A DNA stretch of 64,000 nucleotides, taken from NCBI RefSeq assembly GCF_002929335.1, contig NZ_PJIL01000017.1, positions 1 to 64,000 of the forward strand, read 5' to 3'. Below, piece after piece: positions 34,242 through 43,427 of this stretch. The notes beneath the pieces were generated by a model that had not been told where the DNA came from, did not search any database, and was given only the letters and a program-made list of their open reading frames with translations. Position 1 is the stretch's first letter; each line of letters begins with the position of its first letter. The translations under genes and the position numbers were made by a program. Source of the DNA: Arthrobacter sp. Y81. Its GTDB lineage: Bacteria > Actinomycetota > Actinomycetes > Actinomycetales > Micrococcaceae.

Positions 34242-34264
34242 CGTGACACCCCTAAAGTGTCACG
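34242..34264 (+). terminator. Hairpin after der
   Basis: An 8-bp stem CGTGACAC (34242-34249) with GTGTCACG (34257-34264) and a 7-nt loop, 18 nt after the der stop. No T-run, so termination is only possible. Confidence 0.4.
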
Positions 34265-34373
34265 AGCACCCTCCGGAATCGTGTAAGCTTTTGGAGGTGG
34301 TTCGGCCGGACTGCTGAGGTGAAAATCCCGGGGAAACCCGAGAGTAAACCGAGGCGGAGAACGGCGGAACTAA

Positions 34374-34450
<77 letters not shown>

Positions 34451-34453
34451 AAG

Positions 34454-34502
34454 AAACCGCTCCACCGCAGGGAAGAATCCCGGCGGCGGGGCGGTTTTTC
34501 TT
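34454..34502 (+). terminator. Terminator after tRNA-Pro
   Basis: AAACCGC-CC pairs with GG-GCGGTTT around a GC-rich interior (34454-34502), followed by TTTTCTTT. Intrinsic terminator of the tRNA transcript. Confidence 0.75.
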
Positions 34503-34538
34503 TGTGCCGGTTTTTGGCGCCCCTGCCTTTGTGCGGCG

Positions 34539-35429
34539 CTACTTCAGGAAACGGGAGGTCCGCCGGTCGGCCAGGATCTTGCCTCCGGTCTGGCATGTAG
34601 GGCAGTACTGCAGGGCCCTGTCGGCAAAAGACACTTCCCGGACCGTGTCCCCGCAGACGGGGCAGGGCTGCCCGGTCCGGCCGTGTACCCGCATGGTGCT
34701 CCGCTTTGCATCCTTCAGTTCGTTTGGCGCCTTTCCCACGGCGTCTGTTACGGCCGCCCCCAGGACACTGTGAACGGCGTCGTACAGGACGCGGACAGTG
34801 TCGGGATCCAACGACTTTGCGATGGCGAAGGGCGAGATCCGGGCAGCGTGGAGGATTTCGTCGCTGTAGGCGTTGCCGATCCCCGCAATCACCCCCTGAT
34901 TGCGTAACAGTCCCTTAATCTGCTGGGTGCTGGCGGAAAGAATTTCGGCGAACGCACCCAGGCCGAACGAATCGCCCAACGGATCGGGACCCAGGCTGGC
35001 AACCCCCGGGATATCCGTCGGATCCCTGACCACGTAGAGCGCAAGACTCTTCTTTGTGCCGGCCTCGGTCAGGTCGATTCCGAGATGGGTTTTGCCGCTG
35101 TCGGTTTCCGGGCTGTTCCTGGCGAATTCCAGCCGCGCGGCGATATACCCCTTGCCCCGCGGCATTACGGCATTCGAGGGCGATTCCGTGTACCGCAGCC
35201 AACCGGCCTTGGCCAGATGGAACGCCAGGTAGATTCCGCCGGTATCCAGGATGATGAACTTTCCCTGGCGCTGGACGTCGGTGATGGTCCGGCCTTCCAA
35301 CGCCGTGTACGGCGGGTCCGCCGTCTTGAGGACCGCAAACGAGACGATCTGGATTTTCGTCAGCACGGCTCCGCGAAGCTGGGTGCCCAGGAAAGCGCTC
35401 AGCCCGGCCACTTCGGGAAGTTCTGGCAT
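34539..35429 (-). CDS. Fpg/Nei-family DNA glycosylase
   Basis: A 296-residue base-excision repair enzyme. The mature N-terminus PELPEV gives catalytic Pro1 and Glu2; a helix-two-turn-helix region contains LLRNQGVIAGIGNAYSDEILHAA, and the C-terminal zinc finger is CPVCGDTVREVSFA with CPTCQTGG. Removes oxidised bases and cleaves abasic sites. ATG 35429 is required to place Pro at position 2; a -10-like CACAGT lies 6 nt before it, so it may be leaderless. Whether it acts like Fpg or Nei cannot be told from sequence. Divergent from gcvH. Confidence 0.9.
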   Translation of the reverse strand: MPELPEVAGLSAFLGTQLRGAVLTKIQIVSFAVLKTADPPYTALEGRTITDVQRQGKFIILDTGGIYLAFHLAKAGWLRYTESPSNAVMPRGKGYIAARLEFARNSPETDSGKTHLGIDLTEAGTKKSLALYVVRDPTDIPGVASLGPDPLGDSFGLGAFAEILSASTQQIKGLLRNQGVIAGIGNAYSDEILHAARISPFAIAKSLDPDTVRVLYDAVHSVLGAAVTDAVGKAPNELKDAKRSTMRVHGRTGQPCPVCGDTVREVSFADRALQYCPTCQTGGKILADRRTSRFLK

Positions 35430-35488
35430 GTCACCACTGTGCCACAAGGGTCCGACAGGGCGCTCCCTGCCGCGGCAGTTGATATGCA

Positions 35489-35494
35489 TATACT
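35489..35494 (+). promoter_or_regulatory. -10 element upstream of gcvH
   Basis: TATACT, a near-consensus -10, lies about 80 nt before the gcvH ATG and overlaps a TATGCATA palindrome (35484-35491). No clear -35 at normal spacing. No glycine riboswitch structure is evident in the short leader. Confidence 0.35.
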
Positions 35495-35576
35495 TTCAGC
35501 GGCGGCTTGTTCTGCAGACCTCCGATGACATTGCTGATTGACCGATATTCCTGGTTGACCCGATGAAAGGCCCCTG

Positions 35577-35963
35577 ATGAGCAACATTCCCGAAGACCTG
35601 TCCTACACTGCCGAACACGAGTGGGTTACCGCGCCGAACGCTGACGGCGTGGTGCGCGTCGGCATCACCGATTTTGCCCAGGACGCGCTGGGTGACGTCG
35701 TCTACGCCCAGATGCCCGAAGTCGGCACGAAGGTCACCGCGAACGACGTCGTGGGCGAGGTGGAGTCCACCAAGAGCGTGAGCGACATTTATGCTCCCGT
35801 GACTGGTGAAATCGTTGCCCGGAACGAAGCGCTGGACACCGATTCGGCGCTCATTAACAGCGATCCCTACGGCGAGGGCTGGCTGATTGAAGTCAAGCTT
35901 GCAGAGGCTGATGCAGTGGAGTCCCTGCTCAGTGCATCGGAGTACGAACAACAGGTAGGCTAA
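35577..35963 (+). CDS. gcvH: Glycine cleavage system H protein
   Basis: A 128-residue lipoyl carrier. The lipoyl-lysine is K66 in EVESTKSVSDIYAP, and the N-terminus YTAEHEWV and C-terminal GEGWLIEVKL are family signatures. Shuttles the methylamine group between P, T and L proteins. The gcvP and gcvT genes are not next to it, as in mycobacteria, where gcvH (Rv1826) also stands next to garA (Rv1827). ATG preceded by AAAGG. Confidence 0.95.
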   Translation: MSNIPEDLSYTAEHEWVTAPNADGVVRVGITDFAQDALGDVVYAQMPEVGTKVTANDVVGEVESTKSVSDIYAPVTGEIVARNEALDTDSALINSDPYGEGWLIEVKLAEADAVESLLSASEYEQQVG

Positions 35964-35980
35964 AGACAACTGGCATGGCG

Positions 35981-36010
35981 GTCCGGCTGTTAAGCAATTA
36001 ACAGCCGGAC
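35981..36010 (+). terminator. Hairpin between gcvH and garA
   Basis: A 13-bp perfect stem (35981-35993 with 35998-36010) closed by a GCAA tetraloop, 17 nt after the gcvH stop. No T-run follows, so it may be a weak terminator or an mRNA-processing/stability element between the two genes. Confidence 0.6.
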
Positions 36011-36097
36011 GACACGCCGATTACCGGATCAGCCAGGCTTTTCCGGAGGGTACGCGTTGTTTGCAGGGGGACATCTGCAACGGAAGAGGAGGAATCC

Positions 36098-36574
36098 ATG
36101 GTTGGTCACGAGAAGAACCACAGCAGTGGTGATTACGGCACGGGCGGAGTGAAGGCTTCGGAGACCACCTCGATTCACCTCACGCCAATCCGTGACGAGC
36201 CGATCATTGAGCCCAGGCTGTCCCGGGAGGAACGGGTTGCCGTCGAGGCGCTTCCGTTCGGTTCGGCACTCCTGGTTGCCCACAGCGGACCCAATGCGGG
36301 CGCGCGTTTCCTGCTGGACTCGGACGTCACCACGGCCGGCCGCCACCCGGACGCGGACATCTTCCTTGACGACGTCACAGTGTCCCGCCGCCACGTCGAA
36401 TTCCGCCGGACTGCCCGCAGCTTCGAGGTCGTTGACACCGGCAGCCTCAACGGCACCTACGTCAACCACGACCGCGTGGACAGCGTGGAACTCAAGTCCG
36501 GGAATGAAGTCCAGATCGGCAAGTTCCGGCTCACTTTCTACCTCAGCCCTGCCCGCGCAGCAGGCAACGTCTGA
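36098..36574 (+). CDS. garA: FHA-domain regulator GarA/OdhI type
   Basis: A 158-residue protein. An N-terminal tail carries ETTS (residues 22-25), the motif phosphorylated by PknB/PknG-type kinases in GarA and OdhI; the FHA domain follows (about 60-150) with AGRHPDADIFLDDVTVSRRHVEF and SLNGTYVN. Unphosphorylated GarA inhibits 2-oxoglutarate dehydrogenase and controls glutamate metabolism; phosphorylation closes it on itself. GAGGAGGAA precedes the ATG. The neighbourhood gcvH-garA-merR-DUF151-merR matches Rv1826-Rv1830. Confidence 0.92.
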   Translation: MVGHEKNHSSGDYGTGGVKASETTSIHLTPIRDEPIIEPRLSREERVAVEALPFGSALLVAHSGPNAGARFLLDSDVTTAGRHPDADIFLDDVTVSRRHVEFRRTARSFEVVDTGSLNGTYVNHDRVDSVELKSGNEVQIGKFRLTFYLSPARAAGNV

Positions 36575-36591
36575 TCCCGGGGTAGTTGCCT

Positions 36592-37314
36592 GTGGCACTG
36601 GCACAACCGGAACGGCGCGGACCCCAGGTCCTGAACATAGGGGAAGTACTCGCGCAGCTGAGCGACGACTTTCCCGGAATGACCGCGTCCAAAATCAGGT
36701 TCCTTGAAGAAAAAGGCCTGATTAACCCGCAACGCACGCCCGCTGGCTACCGGCAGTACGCGGACACCGATGTTGAGCGGCTTCGATTCGTCCTTGCCCT
36801 CCAGCGGGACCAGTATCTTCCGCTGAAGGTCATCAAGGACTATCTGGACGCCATCGACCGCGGCGAACGCCCGGAGAACCTTCCGCCTGGCGTCACGGTG
36901 TCGCCCCGGATCGTTTCCGACGAGCTCGCCGCCGAACTTCAGAACAAAGTGCGCAGGCTGAGCGAGGACCAATTGCGGGCCGAGTCCGGCGCCAGCGTGC
37001 CGCTGCTGCAGTCCCTGCTGGACTTCGGCCTGATCGGCCACGTCAACGGGAAGTTCGACGAGCACGCCCTGCAGGTGGCACGCGCGTGCGTGCAGTTGGA
37101 AAGCCACGGCCTCGAACCCCGTCACCTTCGGCCGTTCCAGGCCGCCGCGGAACGGGAATTCGGGCTGGTGGAGCGGGCTGTCGCGCCGCTGACCTCCCGC
37201 AAGGATGCTGCATCCCATGCCCGGGCCGCTGAGGCAGCCCGGGAAATCAGTGATCTGTGCCTGACGCTGCACCGTGCCCTGGTGCAGGACCGTATATCGC
37301 GAATGGACATCTGA
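36592..37314 (+). CDS. MerR-family regulator (Rv1828/FtsR-like)
   Basis: A 240-residue MerR protein. The winged helix spans about residues 12-85 (LNIGEVLAQLSDDFPGMTASKIRFLEEKGLI, RQYADTDVERLRFVLALQRD), and the long C-terminal region has no conserved metal-binding cysteines. The Corynebacterium homologue FtsR activates ftsZ, which suggests a link to division; inferred. GTG 36592 is preferred because GGGG is 9 nt upstream, while TTG 36586 is too close. Its stop overlaps the next ATG by one base. Confidence 0.86.
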   Translation: MALAQPERRGPQVLNIGEVLAQLSDDFPGMTASKIRFLEEKGLINPQRTPAGYRQYADTDVERLRFVLALQRDQYLPLKVIKDYLDAIDRGERPENLPPGVTVSPRIVSDELAAELQNKVRRLSEDQLRAESGASVPLLQSLLDFGLIGHVNGKFDEHALQVARACVQLESHGLEPRHLRPFQAAAEREFGLVERAVAPLTSRKDAASHARAAEAAREISDLCLTLHRALVQDRISRMDI

Positions 37315-37817
37315 TGATTGAAGTGGAGATCGTGGGTGTGAGGATCGAGCTGCCCTCGAACCAGCCGCTGGTGCTGCTGCGGGAGATCCACGGAGAAAGG
37401 CACGTGCCCATCTGGATCGGCACCCCCGAGGCCAGCGCGATTGCGCTGGCCCAGCAGGGTGTGGTGCCGCCGCGGCCCATGACACACGACCTTCTGATCG
37501 ACGTCGTCGAGTCGCTGGGCCACTCGATCGTCAGCGTGAACATCGTTGCTGTTGAAGACAACATCTTCTACGGCCAGCTGCAGTTTGAAGACGGCACCAC
37601 CGTGAGTTCCCGGGCCTCTGACGCCCTCGCCCTGGCCTTGCGGGCCAAATGCCGCATCTGGTGCGCGGACTCGGTCATGGATGAAGCCGGTGTCCGGATT
37701 ACCGAGCACGACGAAGGCGAGGACACGGAGCCCGGTCCCACCGTGGACGAGGAGCGCGAACTGCGGCGCTTCCGGGAGTTCCTGGACGACGTTGAACCGG
37801 AAGACTTCGACGGCTGA
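37314..37817 (+). CDS. Bifunctional nuclease domain protein (DUF151, Rv1829-like)
   Basis: A 167-residue protein. Residues 1-125 form the DUF151/BFN fold (VEIVGVRIELPSNQPLVLLRE, LPIWIG-type HVPIWIGTPEASAIALAQQG, RPMTHDLLIDVV, SSRASDALALALR), and the rest is acidic. Plant members cut RNA and DNA; activity of the bacterial proteins is unproven. ATG fixed by TGATG overlap with the MerR gene. Lies between two merR genes as in mycobacteria. Confidence 0.88.
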   Translation: MIEVEIVGVRIELPSNQPLVLLREIHGERHVPIWIGTPEASAIALAQQGVVPPRPMTHDLLIDVVESLGHSIVSVNIVAVEDNIFYGQLQFEDGTTVSSRASDALALALRAKCRIWCADSVMDEAGVRITEHDEGEDTEPGPTVDEERELRRFREFLDDVEPEDFDG

Positions 37818-37824
37818 GATCACA

Positions 37825-37850
37825 TTAAGGTTGAAGTTGAGGCTGAAAGT
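37825..37850. promoter_or_regulatory. Repeated GTTGA/GCTGA block upstream of the second merR gene
   Basis: An A/G-rich segment with GGTTGAAG, GTTGAGG and GCTGAAAG in tandem ends 32 nt before the -35 hexamer. Such imperfect tandem or inverted blocks resemble MerR-type sites; the regulator is inferred to be one of the two neighbouring MerR proteins. Confidence 0.3.
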
Positions 37851-37882
37851 TTCGACACGCCCCCGAAATGGGGCCAACGTCT

Positions 37883-37911
37883 TTGACCTTGGGGCGTGGC
37901 AGGCCTAACGT
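37883..37911 (+). promoter_or_regulatory. Promoter of the second merR gene
   Basis: -35 TTGACC (37883-37888), -10 TAACGT (37906-37911), 17-bp spacing; one of the best housekeeping-type promoters in the window. The leader to GTG 38059 is about 140 nt. Confidence 0.65.
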
Positions 37912-38058
37912 CGAAGGTATCAAGTTCCCATTGCATACAACAGCCGCGCAAGTCACACTGGAATGTGCAGCCCCGGCTGAATTACACGGATGAATTTCAA
38001 ATCTGTGATCGCTGTTGCTGCGACTTCCTTAGGGGAGCATACGACGAGGAGGGTCCAC

Positions 38059-38655
<597 letters not shown>

Positions 38656-38699
38656 CCGGAGCAGCCTGGCTGGTTGTCAGGTCAACACGGGACCAACAG

Positions 38700-38733
38700 A
38701 AAAGGCCGCCTTCCATCAGGAAGGCGGCCTTTT
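38700..38733. terminator. Bidirectional terminator between merR and a ParA-like gene
   Basis: A 15-bp perfect stem (38700-38714 with 38719-38733), ATCA loop, A-run on one side and T-run on the other, so it can stop transcription from both directions. Confidence 0.92.
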
Positions 38734-38765
38734 CTGCGCTTTGACGTCCGGAACGCGGAAGCGCG

Positions 38766-39602
38766 CTAGCGCAGGCTGCGTTCCCGGGCTGCCCCGGTGG
38801 AATCCACGCCGTTGGAGGCCAGCAGGTTATCGAGCAGCGAGTTGAACAGGCTGGCGGCGTTCTTGGCGGAATCACCCGGCCAGTGATGAACAGAATGGGC
38901 GGCGCCCTGGATCTGCTGCCAGTTTGCCTGCTCCGGAATGTGCGGGGTCAGCAGCAGTTCGCCGAACATGGACTGCATCTCGGCCAGGCGGAAGGCGTGC
39001 TCGGACGAACCGGTGCGGACACGGTTCGCGATGATCCCGGCGGGGGAGAGGTTCGGGGCAAATTCCTGGCGGAAGAGCTGGATGGCACGCATGGTGCGCT
39101 CCGTGCCGGCCACCGAAAACAATCCCGGTTCGGCAACGAGGGCCACCTTGCTGCTGGCCGACCATGCCATCCGGGTCAGGCCGTTCAGCGAGGGCGGGCA
39201 GTCGACCAGGATCAGCTGGTACTTGTCGGTGCCGGCCAGGACTGCCGAGAGCCTGCGCAGGTCCCGGCGGCCGAGGTCCGGGCGGTCGTAAATGCCGGTG
39301 TACGCGGAACCGACGGCCACGTCCAGGACGGCGGGCCGGGCTCCGTTGTAGTTTTCGCGGGCCACCCAGCTGCTCGCGACGACGTTCTCCGCCAGGCGGG
39401 CCCGGCGCGGTGACTTGAGCATCCTGCCGATATCCAGTTGGTCATCGGGCTGGACGCCCAGTGCGGTGCTGGCGTCCGCATGGGGATCAAGGTCCACCAC
39501 GAGAGTGGGGATGCCGGCGGCCAGGGCCGCAGATGCCAATCCGGTGGTGACGGAAGTTTTGCCGACCCCGCCTTTGAGGCTGCTGATGCTGACTACTTGC
39601 AC
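38766..39602 (-). CDS. ParA/MinD-like ATPase, second copy
   Basis: A 278-residue Walker-A cytoskeletal ATPase. N-terminal VVSISSLKGGVGKTSVTTGLA, VVDLDPHADASTALG and LILVDCPPSLNGLTRMA. It differs from the ParA-like protein at 26287-27186 and has no parB or scpA partner nearby. GTG 39602 starts directly before the P-loop strand; TTG 39614 would add four residues. Possible roles include positioning of a protein complex; the cargo is unknown. Confidence 0.87.
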   Translation of the reverse strand: MQVVSISSLKGGVGKTSVTTGLASAALAAGIPTLVVDLDPHADASTALGVQPDDQLDIGRMLKSPRRARLAENVVASSWVARENYNGARPAVLDVAVGSAYTGIYDRPDLGRRDLRRLSAVLAGTDKYQLILVDCPPSLNGLTRMAWSASSKVALVAEPGLFSVAGTERTMRAIQLFRQEFAPNLSPAGIIANRVRTGSSEHAFRLAEMQSMFGELLLTPHIPEQANWQQIQGAAHSVHHWPGDSAKNAASLFNSLLDNLLASNGVDSTGAARERSLR

Positions 39603-39839
39603 TTGAAAAACCAATACCTAACGCCGGTTGCCGTGTTGGGGTAGTGCCGGCTCCGGCTTGCCCGGAGCGGAGGGCGGGCTTGCGCCACCCCCAACTCATC
39701 ATATGTTGCCGCGCCGGTGAATCCCGTTTCATTGGGCGTGTGTGCGGCGCATCCGGCAGGACCCCGAACGCCGTTGCCACCCCGGCGTGCCTATTCCCGC
39801 CCGCATGACGGATAATTCTGTGATGGTCGACACAATGAT

Positions 39840-39867
39840 TTGTGTTTCCCCGCGCACGTCTTACACA
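39840..39867 (+). promoter_or_regulatory. Promoter of pyc
   Basis: -35 TTGTGT (39840-39845) and -10 TACACA (39862-39867), 16-bp spacing, in the roughly 300-bp region between the ParA-like gene and pyc. Nothing else notable is visible in that region. Confidence 0.5.
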
Positions 39868-39912
39868 CTGTGACCACTTACCGATACACCCGCGCAATGA
39901 TGCAGGAGAAGT

Positions 39913-42900
39913 ATGTTTTCCAAGATTCTGGTGGCTAACCGCGGCGAGATCGCGATCCGCGCCTTCCGTGCCGGCTACGAGCTGGGCGCCAAGACTGTAG
40001 CTGTGTTCCCCAACGAGGACCGTAACTCCATCCACCGCCAGAAGGCTGATGAAGCGTACCTGATCGGCGAAGAGGGCCATCCCGTCCGCGCCTATCTCGA
40101 CGTGGACGAAGTGGTGCGGGTGGCCAAGGAATCCGGAGCTGACGCTATCTACCCCGGTTACGGCTTCCTGTCCGAGAACCCGCGCCTCGCCCGGGCCGCA
40201 AAAGCGGCCGGCATCACCTTTGTGGGTCCGCCGGCCGAGGTCCTTGAACTGGCCGGCAACAAGGTCGCCGCCCTCGAAGCAGCCCGCAAGGCCGGCGTGC
40301 CCGTCCTCAAGTCGAGCCAGCCCTCGAAGGACCTGGATGAGCTGATCGCCGCCGCGGACGTCATCGGCTTCCCCATCTTCGCCAAGGCTGTCGCCGGCGG
40401 CGGTGGCCGCGGCATGCGCCGCGTGGACACCCGGGACGCCCTGCCCGAAGCGCTGCAGGCCGCCATGCGCGAAGCCGACGCCGCGTTCGGTGACCCCACT
40501 ATGTTCCTGGAGCAGGCAGTCCTGCGCCCCCGCCACATCGAAGTCCAGATCCTGGCCGATGCCGAGGGCAACATCATGCACCTCTTCGAACGCGACTGCT
40601 CCATCCAGCGCCGCCACCAGAAGGTCGTGGAGATCGCACCGGCCCCGAACCTGGACGAAGGCATCCGCCAGGCGCTCTACCGCGATGCTGTGAAGTTCGC
40701 CAAGGCGCTCAACTACGTCAACGCCGGCACCGTGGAATTCCTGGTGGACACCGTCGGCGAACGCGCCGGCCAGCACGTGTTCATCGAGATGAACCCGCGC
40801 ATCCAGGTGGAGCACACTGTCACCGAGGAAGTAACGGACGTCGACCTGGTCCAGGCGCAGCTGCGCATCGCTTCGGGCGAGACGCTCGCTGACCTCGGCC
40901 TGTCCCAGGAGACCGTCCAGCTCAAGGGTGCTGCACTGCAGTGCCGCATCACCACCGAGGACCCGGCCAACGGCTTCCGGCCCGACGTCGGAAAGATCAC
41001 CGGCTACCGCTCTGCCGGCGGCGCCGGTGTAAGGCTCGACGGCGGAACTGTGTACTCGGGTGCCGAGATCAGCCCGCACTTCGACTCGATGCTGGTCAAG
41101 CTGACCTGCCGCGGCCGCAACTACCCCGCAGCTGTGGCGCGTGCCCGGCGTGCCCTGGCGGAGTTCCGCATCCGCGGTGTGTCCACCAACATTTCCTTCC
41201 TCCAGGCCGTCCTGGACGACAAGGACTTTGTCGCGGGCGATGTGGCGACGAACTTCATTGACGAGCGCCCCGAGCTGCTCAAGGCCCGCGTCTCCGCGGA
41301 CCGCGGCACCAAACTGCTGACCTGGCTGGCAGAGGTCACCGTCAACAAGCCCAACGGCGAACTTACGGTCCACTCGAACCCCGCTGCGAAGCTGCCCGCC
41401 GTCGGGGACACCCCCGCCCCCAAGGGTTCGCGCCAGCGGCTGCTCGAGTTGGGTCCCGAGGGCTTCGCCAAGGCCCTGCGCGAGCAGACTGCCGTGGCCG
41501 TCACCGACACCACGTTCCGCGACGCCCACCAGTCGCTGCTGGCCACCCGCGTCCGTACCCGCGACCTCGTCGCGGCGGGCCCCGCCGTCTCCGCGCTGCT
41601 CCCTGAGCTGCTCTCCGTGGAGGCCTGGGGCGGAGCCACGTACGACGTCGCCCTGCGGTTCCTCGGCGAGGATCCCTGGGACCGGCTCGCAGCCCTCCGG
41701 AAGGCCCTGCCCAACATCTGCCTGCAGATGCTGCTCCGCGGCCGGAACACCGTGGGCTACACACCGTACCCGGAGGAGGTCACCGAGGCCTTCGTCAACG
41801 AGGCCGCAGCCACCGGAATCGACATCTTCCGGATCTTCGACGCCCTGAACGACGTCAACCAGATGGCTCCGGCCATCCGGGCGGTGCGGGCCACCGGCAC
41901 CGCCGTCGCCGAGGTCGCTCTCTGCTACACCGGCGACATGCTCGACCCCGACGAAAAGCTCTACACGCTGGACTACTACCTGGAGCTGGCGCAAAAGATC
42001 GTCGACGCCGGCGCGCACATCCTGGCAATCAAGGACATGGCGGGCCTGCTGCGCCCTGCGGCCGCTGCGAAGCTTGTCGCGGCCTTGCGGGACCGTTTCG
42101 ACCTTCCGGTCCACCTGCACACCCACGACACGGCAGGCGGGCAGCTGGCCACGCTCCTGGCCGCCGTGGATGCGGGAGTGGACGCTGTGGACGTCGCCTC
42201 GGCGTCCCTGGCCGGCACCACCAGCCAGCCCTCGGCATCCGCCCTGGTTGCCGCCCTGGCCCACACCCCGCGCGACACCGGCCTGGGCCTGGCCAAGGTC
42301 AGCTCGCTGGAACCGTACTGGGAGGCCGTGCGGCGTGTCTACGCCCCGTTCGAGTCGGGCCTGCCGGGTCCCACCGGCCGCGTCTACCAGCACGAGATCC
42401 CCGGCGGCCAGCTCTCCAACCTGCGGCAGCAGGCCATGGCCCTTGGCCTCGGCGAACGCTTCGAGGCCATCGAGGACATGTACACGGCAGCCGACCGCAT
42501 CCTGGGCCGGCTCGTGAAGGTCACGCCGTCCTCCAAGGTGGTGGGTGACCTCGCCCTGCACCTGGTGGGCCTCAACGCCGACCCCGCCGACTTCAACGAA
42601 AACCCGCAGAACTACGACATCCCGGACTCCGTCATCGGGTTCCTGTCCGGCGAACTCGGCGATCCTCCCGGAGGCTGGCCCGAACCGTTCCGCACCAAGG
42701 CCCTCCAGGGCCGCAGCATCAAGGTACGCGACGCCGATCTGAGCGCCGAGGACAGCGCCGCCCTGAAGGGTGATTCCAAGACCCGTCAGCAGACCCTCAA
42801 CCGGCTGCTCTTCGAAGGTCCCACCAAGGATTACCTGAAGAGCGTGGAGACCTACGGCAACCTCTCGGTCCTGGACACCCGCGACTACCTGTTCGGGCTC

Positions 42901-43308
42901 CAGCGCGGAGCGGAACACGAGATCGAACTCGAGAAGGGCGTGCGCCTGATCGCCTCCCTCGAAGCCGTTTCGGAACCGGATGAGAAGGGCATGCGCACCG
43001 TGATGTGCACGCTCAACGGGCAGTCCCGGCCGGTTGTGGTCCGCGACCGCTCCGTTGTCAGCAACGTCAAGGCCGCTGAAAAGGCGGACCCGACGCAGCC
43101 GGGCCACGTCGCCGCGCCGTTCGCCGGTGCCGTCACACTGACGGTCAAGGTGGGCGACGCCGTCAACGCCGGCGATACGGTCGCCACCATCGAGGCCATG
43201 AAGATGGAGGCCTCCATCACGACGCCGGCGGCCGGCACGGTTTCCCGGCTGGCGGTATCCGCCGTGGAACAGGTCCAGGGCGGAGACCTGCTGCTCGTGG
43301 TCGAATAG
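39913..43308 (+). CDS. pyc: Pyruvate carboxylase
   Basis: A 1131-residue single-chain biotin enzyme carboxylating pyruvate to oxaloacetate. Biotin carboxylase domain (about 1-450: FSKILVANRGEIAIRAFRA, GGGGRGMRRV, EMNPRIQVEHTVTEEV), carboxyltransferase domain (about 525-800: DTTFRDAHQSLLATRVRT, HLHTHDTAG with metal-binding His) and C-terminal biotin carrier domain with the biotinyl Lys in EAMKMEASI. AGGAGAA precedes the ATG. Supplies oxaloacetate to the TCA cycle and, here, to the methylcitrate cycle. Confidence 0.97.
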   Translation: MFSKILVANRGEIAIRAFRAGYELGAKTVAVFPNEDRNSIHRQKADEAYLIGEEGHPVRAYLDVDEVVRVAKESGADAIYPGYGFLSENPRLARAAKAAGITFVGPPAEVLELAGNKVAALEAARKAGVPVLKSSQPSKDLDELIAAADVIGFPIFAKAVAGGGGRGMRRVDTRDALPEALQAAMREADAAFGDPTMFLEQAVLRPRHIEVQILADAEGNIMHLFERDCSIQRRHQKVVEIAPAPNLDEGIRQALYRDAVKFAKALNYVNAGTVEFLVDTVGERAGQHVFIEMNPRIQVEHTVTEEVTDVDLVQAQLRIASGETLADLGLSQETVQLKGAALQCRITTEDPANGFRPDVGKITGYRSAGGAGVRLDGGTVYSGAEISPHFDSMLVKLTCRGRNYPAAVARARRALAEFRIRGVSTNISFLQAVLDDKDFVAGDVATNFIDERPELLKARVSADRGTKLLTWLAEVTVNKPNGELTVHSNPAAKLPAVGDTPAPKGSRQRLLELGPEGFAKALREQTAVAVTDTTFRDAHQSLLATRVRTRDLVAAGPAVSALLPELLSVEAWGGATYDVALRFLGEDPWDRLAALRKALPNICLQMLLRGRNTVGYTPYPEEVTEAFVNEAAATGIDIFRIFDALNDVNQMAPAIRAVRATGTAVAEVALCYTGDMLDPDEKLYTLDYYLELAQKIVDAGAHILAIKDMAGLLRPAAAAKLVAALRDRFDLPVHLHTHDTAGGQLATLLAAVDAGVDAVDVASASLAGTTSQPSASALVAALAHTPRDTGLGLAKVSSLEPYWEAVRRVYAPFESGLPGPTGRVYQHEIPGGQLSNLRQQAMALGLGERFEAIEDMYTAADRILGRLVKVTPSSKVVGDLALHLVGLNADPADFNENPQNYDIPDSVIGFLSGELGDPPGGWPEPFRTKALQGRSIKVRDADLSAEDSAALKGDSKTRQQTLNRLLFEGPTKDYLKSVETYGNLSVLDTRDYLFGLQRGAEHEIELEKGVRLIASLEAVSEPDEKGMRTVMCTLNGQSRPVVVRDRSVVSNVKAAEKADPTQPGHVAAPFAGAVTLTVKVGDAVNAGDTVATIEAMKMEASITTPAAGTVSRLAVSAVEQVQGGDLLLVVE

Positions 43309-43326
43309 GCCAGTGGAGTAAGCCAT

Positions 43327-43370
43327 AAACGGAAAGGCCTCCCGGCGAACGCCGGGAGGCCTTTCCGTTT
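43327..43370. terminator. Very long perfect hairpin after pyc
   Basis: A 20-bp perfect stem (43327-43346 with 43351-43370) with a GAAC loop, ending GTTT on the plus strand and GTTT on the minus strand as well. Terminates pyc and probably fadD. Confidence 0.9.
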
Positions 43371-43404
43371 AATGACCGTCCCGGCAATCGCCGGGACGGT
43401 CATT
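43371..43404. terminator. Second tandem hairpin
   Basis: A 15-bp perfect stem (43371-43385 with 43390-43404), AATC loop, starting on the base after the first hairpin. Together they make a back-to-back double terminator between convergent pyc and fadD. Confidence 0.85.
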
Positions 43405-43427
43405 TGCAGCCGGTGCTAGCGCTGGTT

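Noticed and set aside
39487..43326. A 1279-codon open frame on the minus strand opposite pyc
   Set aside because: Antisense shadow of a high-GC gene: no homology-like motifs, no ribosome binding site, and pyc explains the region fully.
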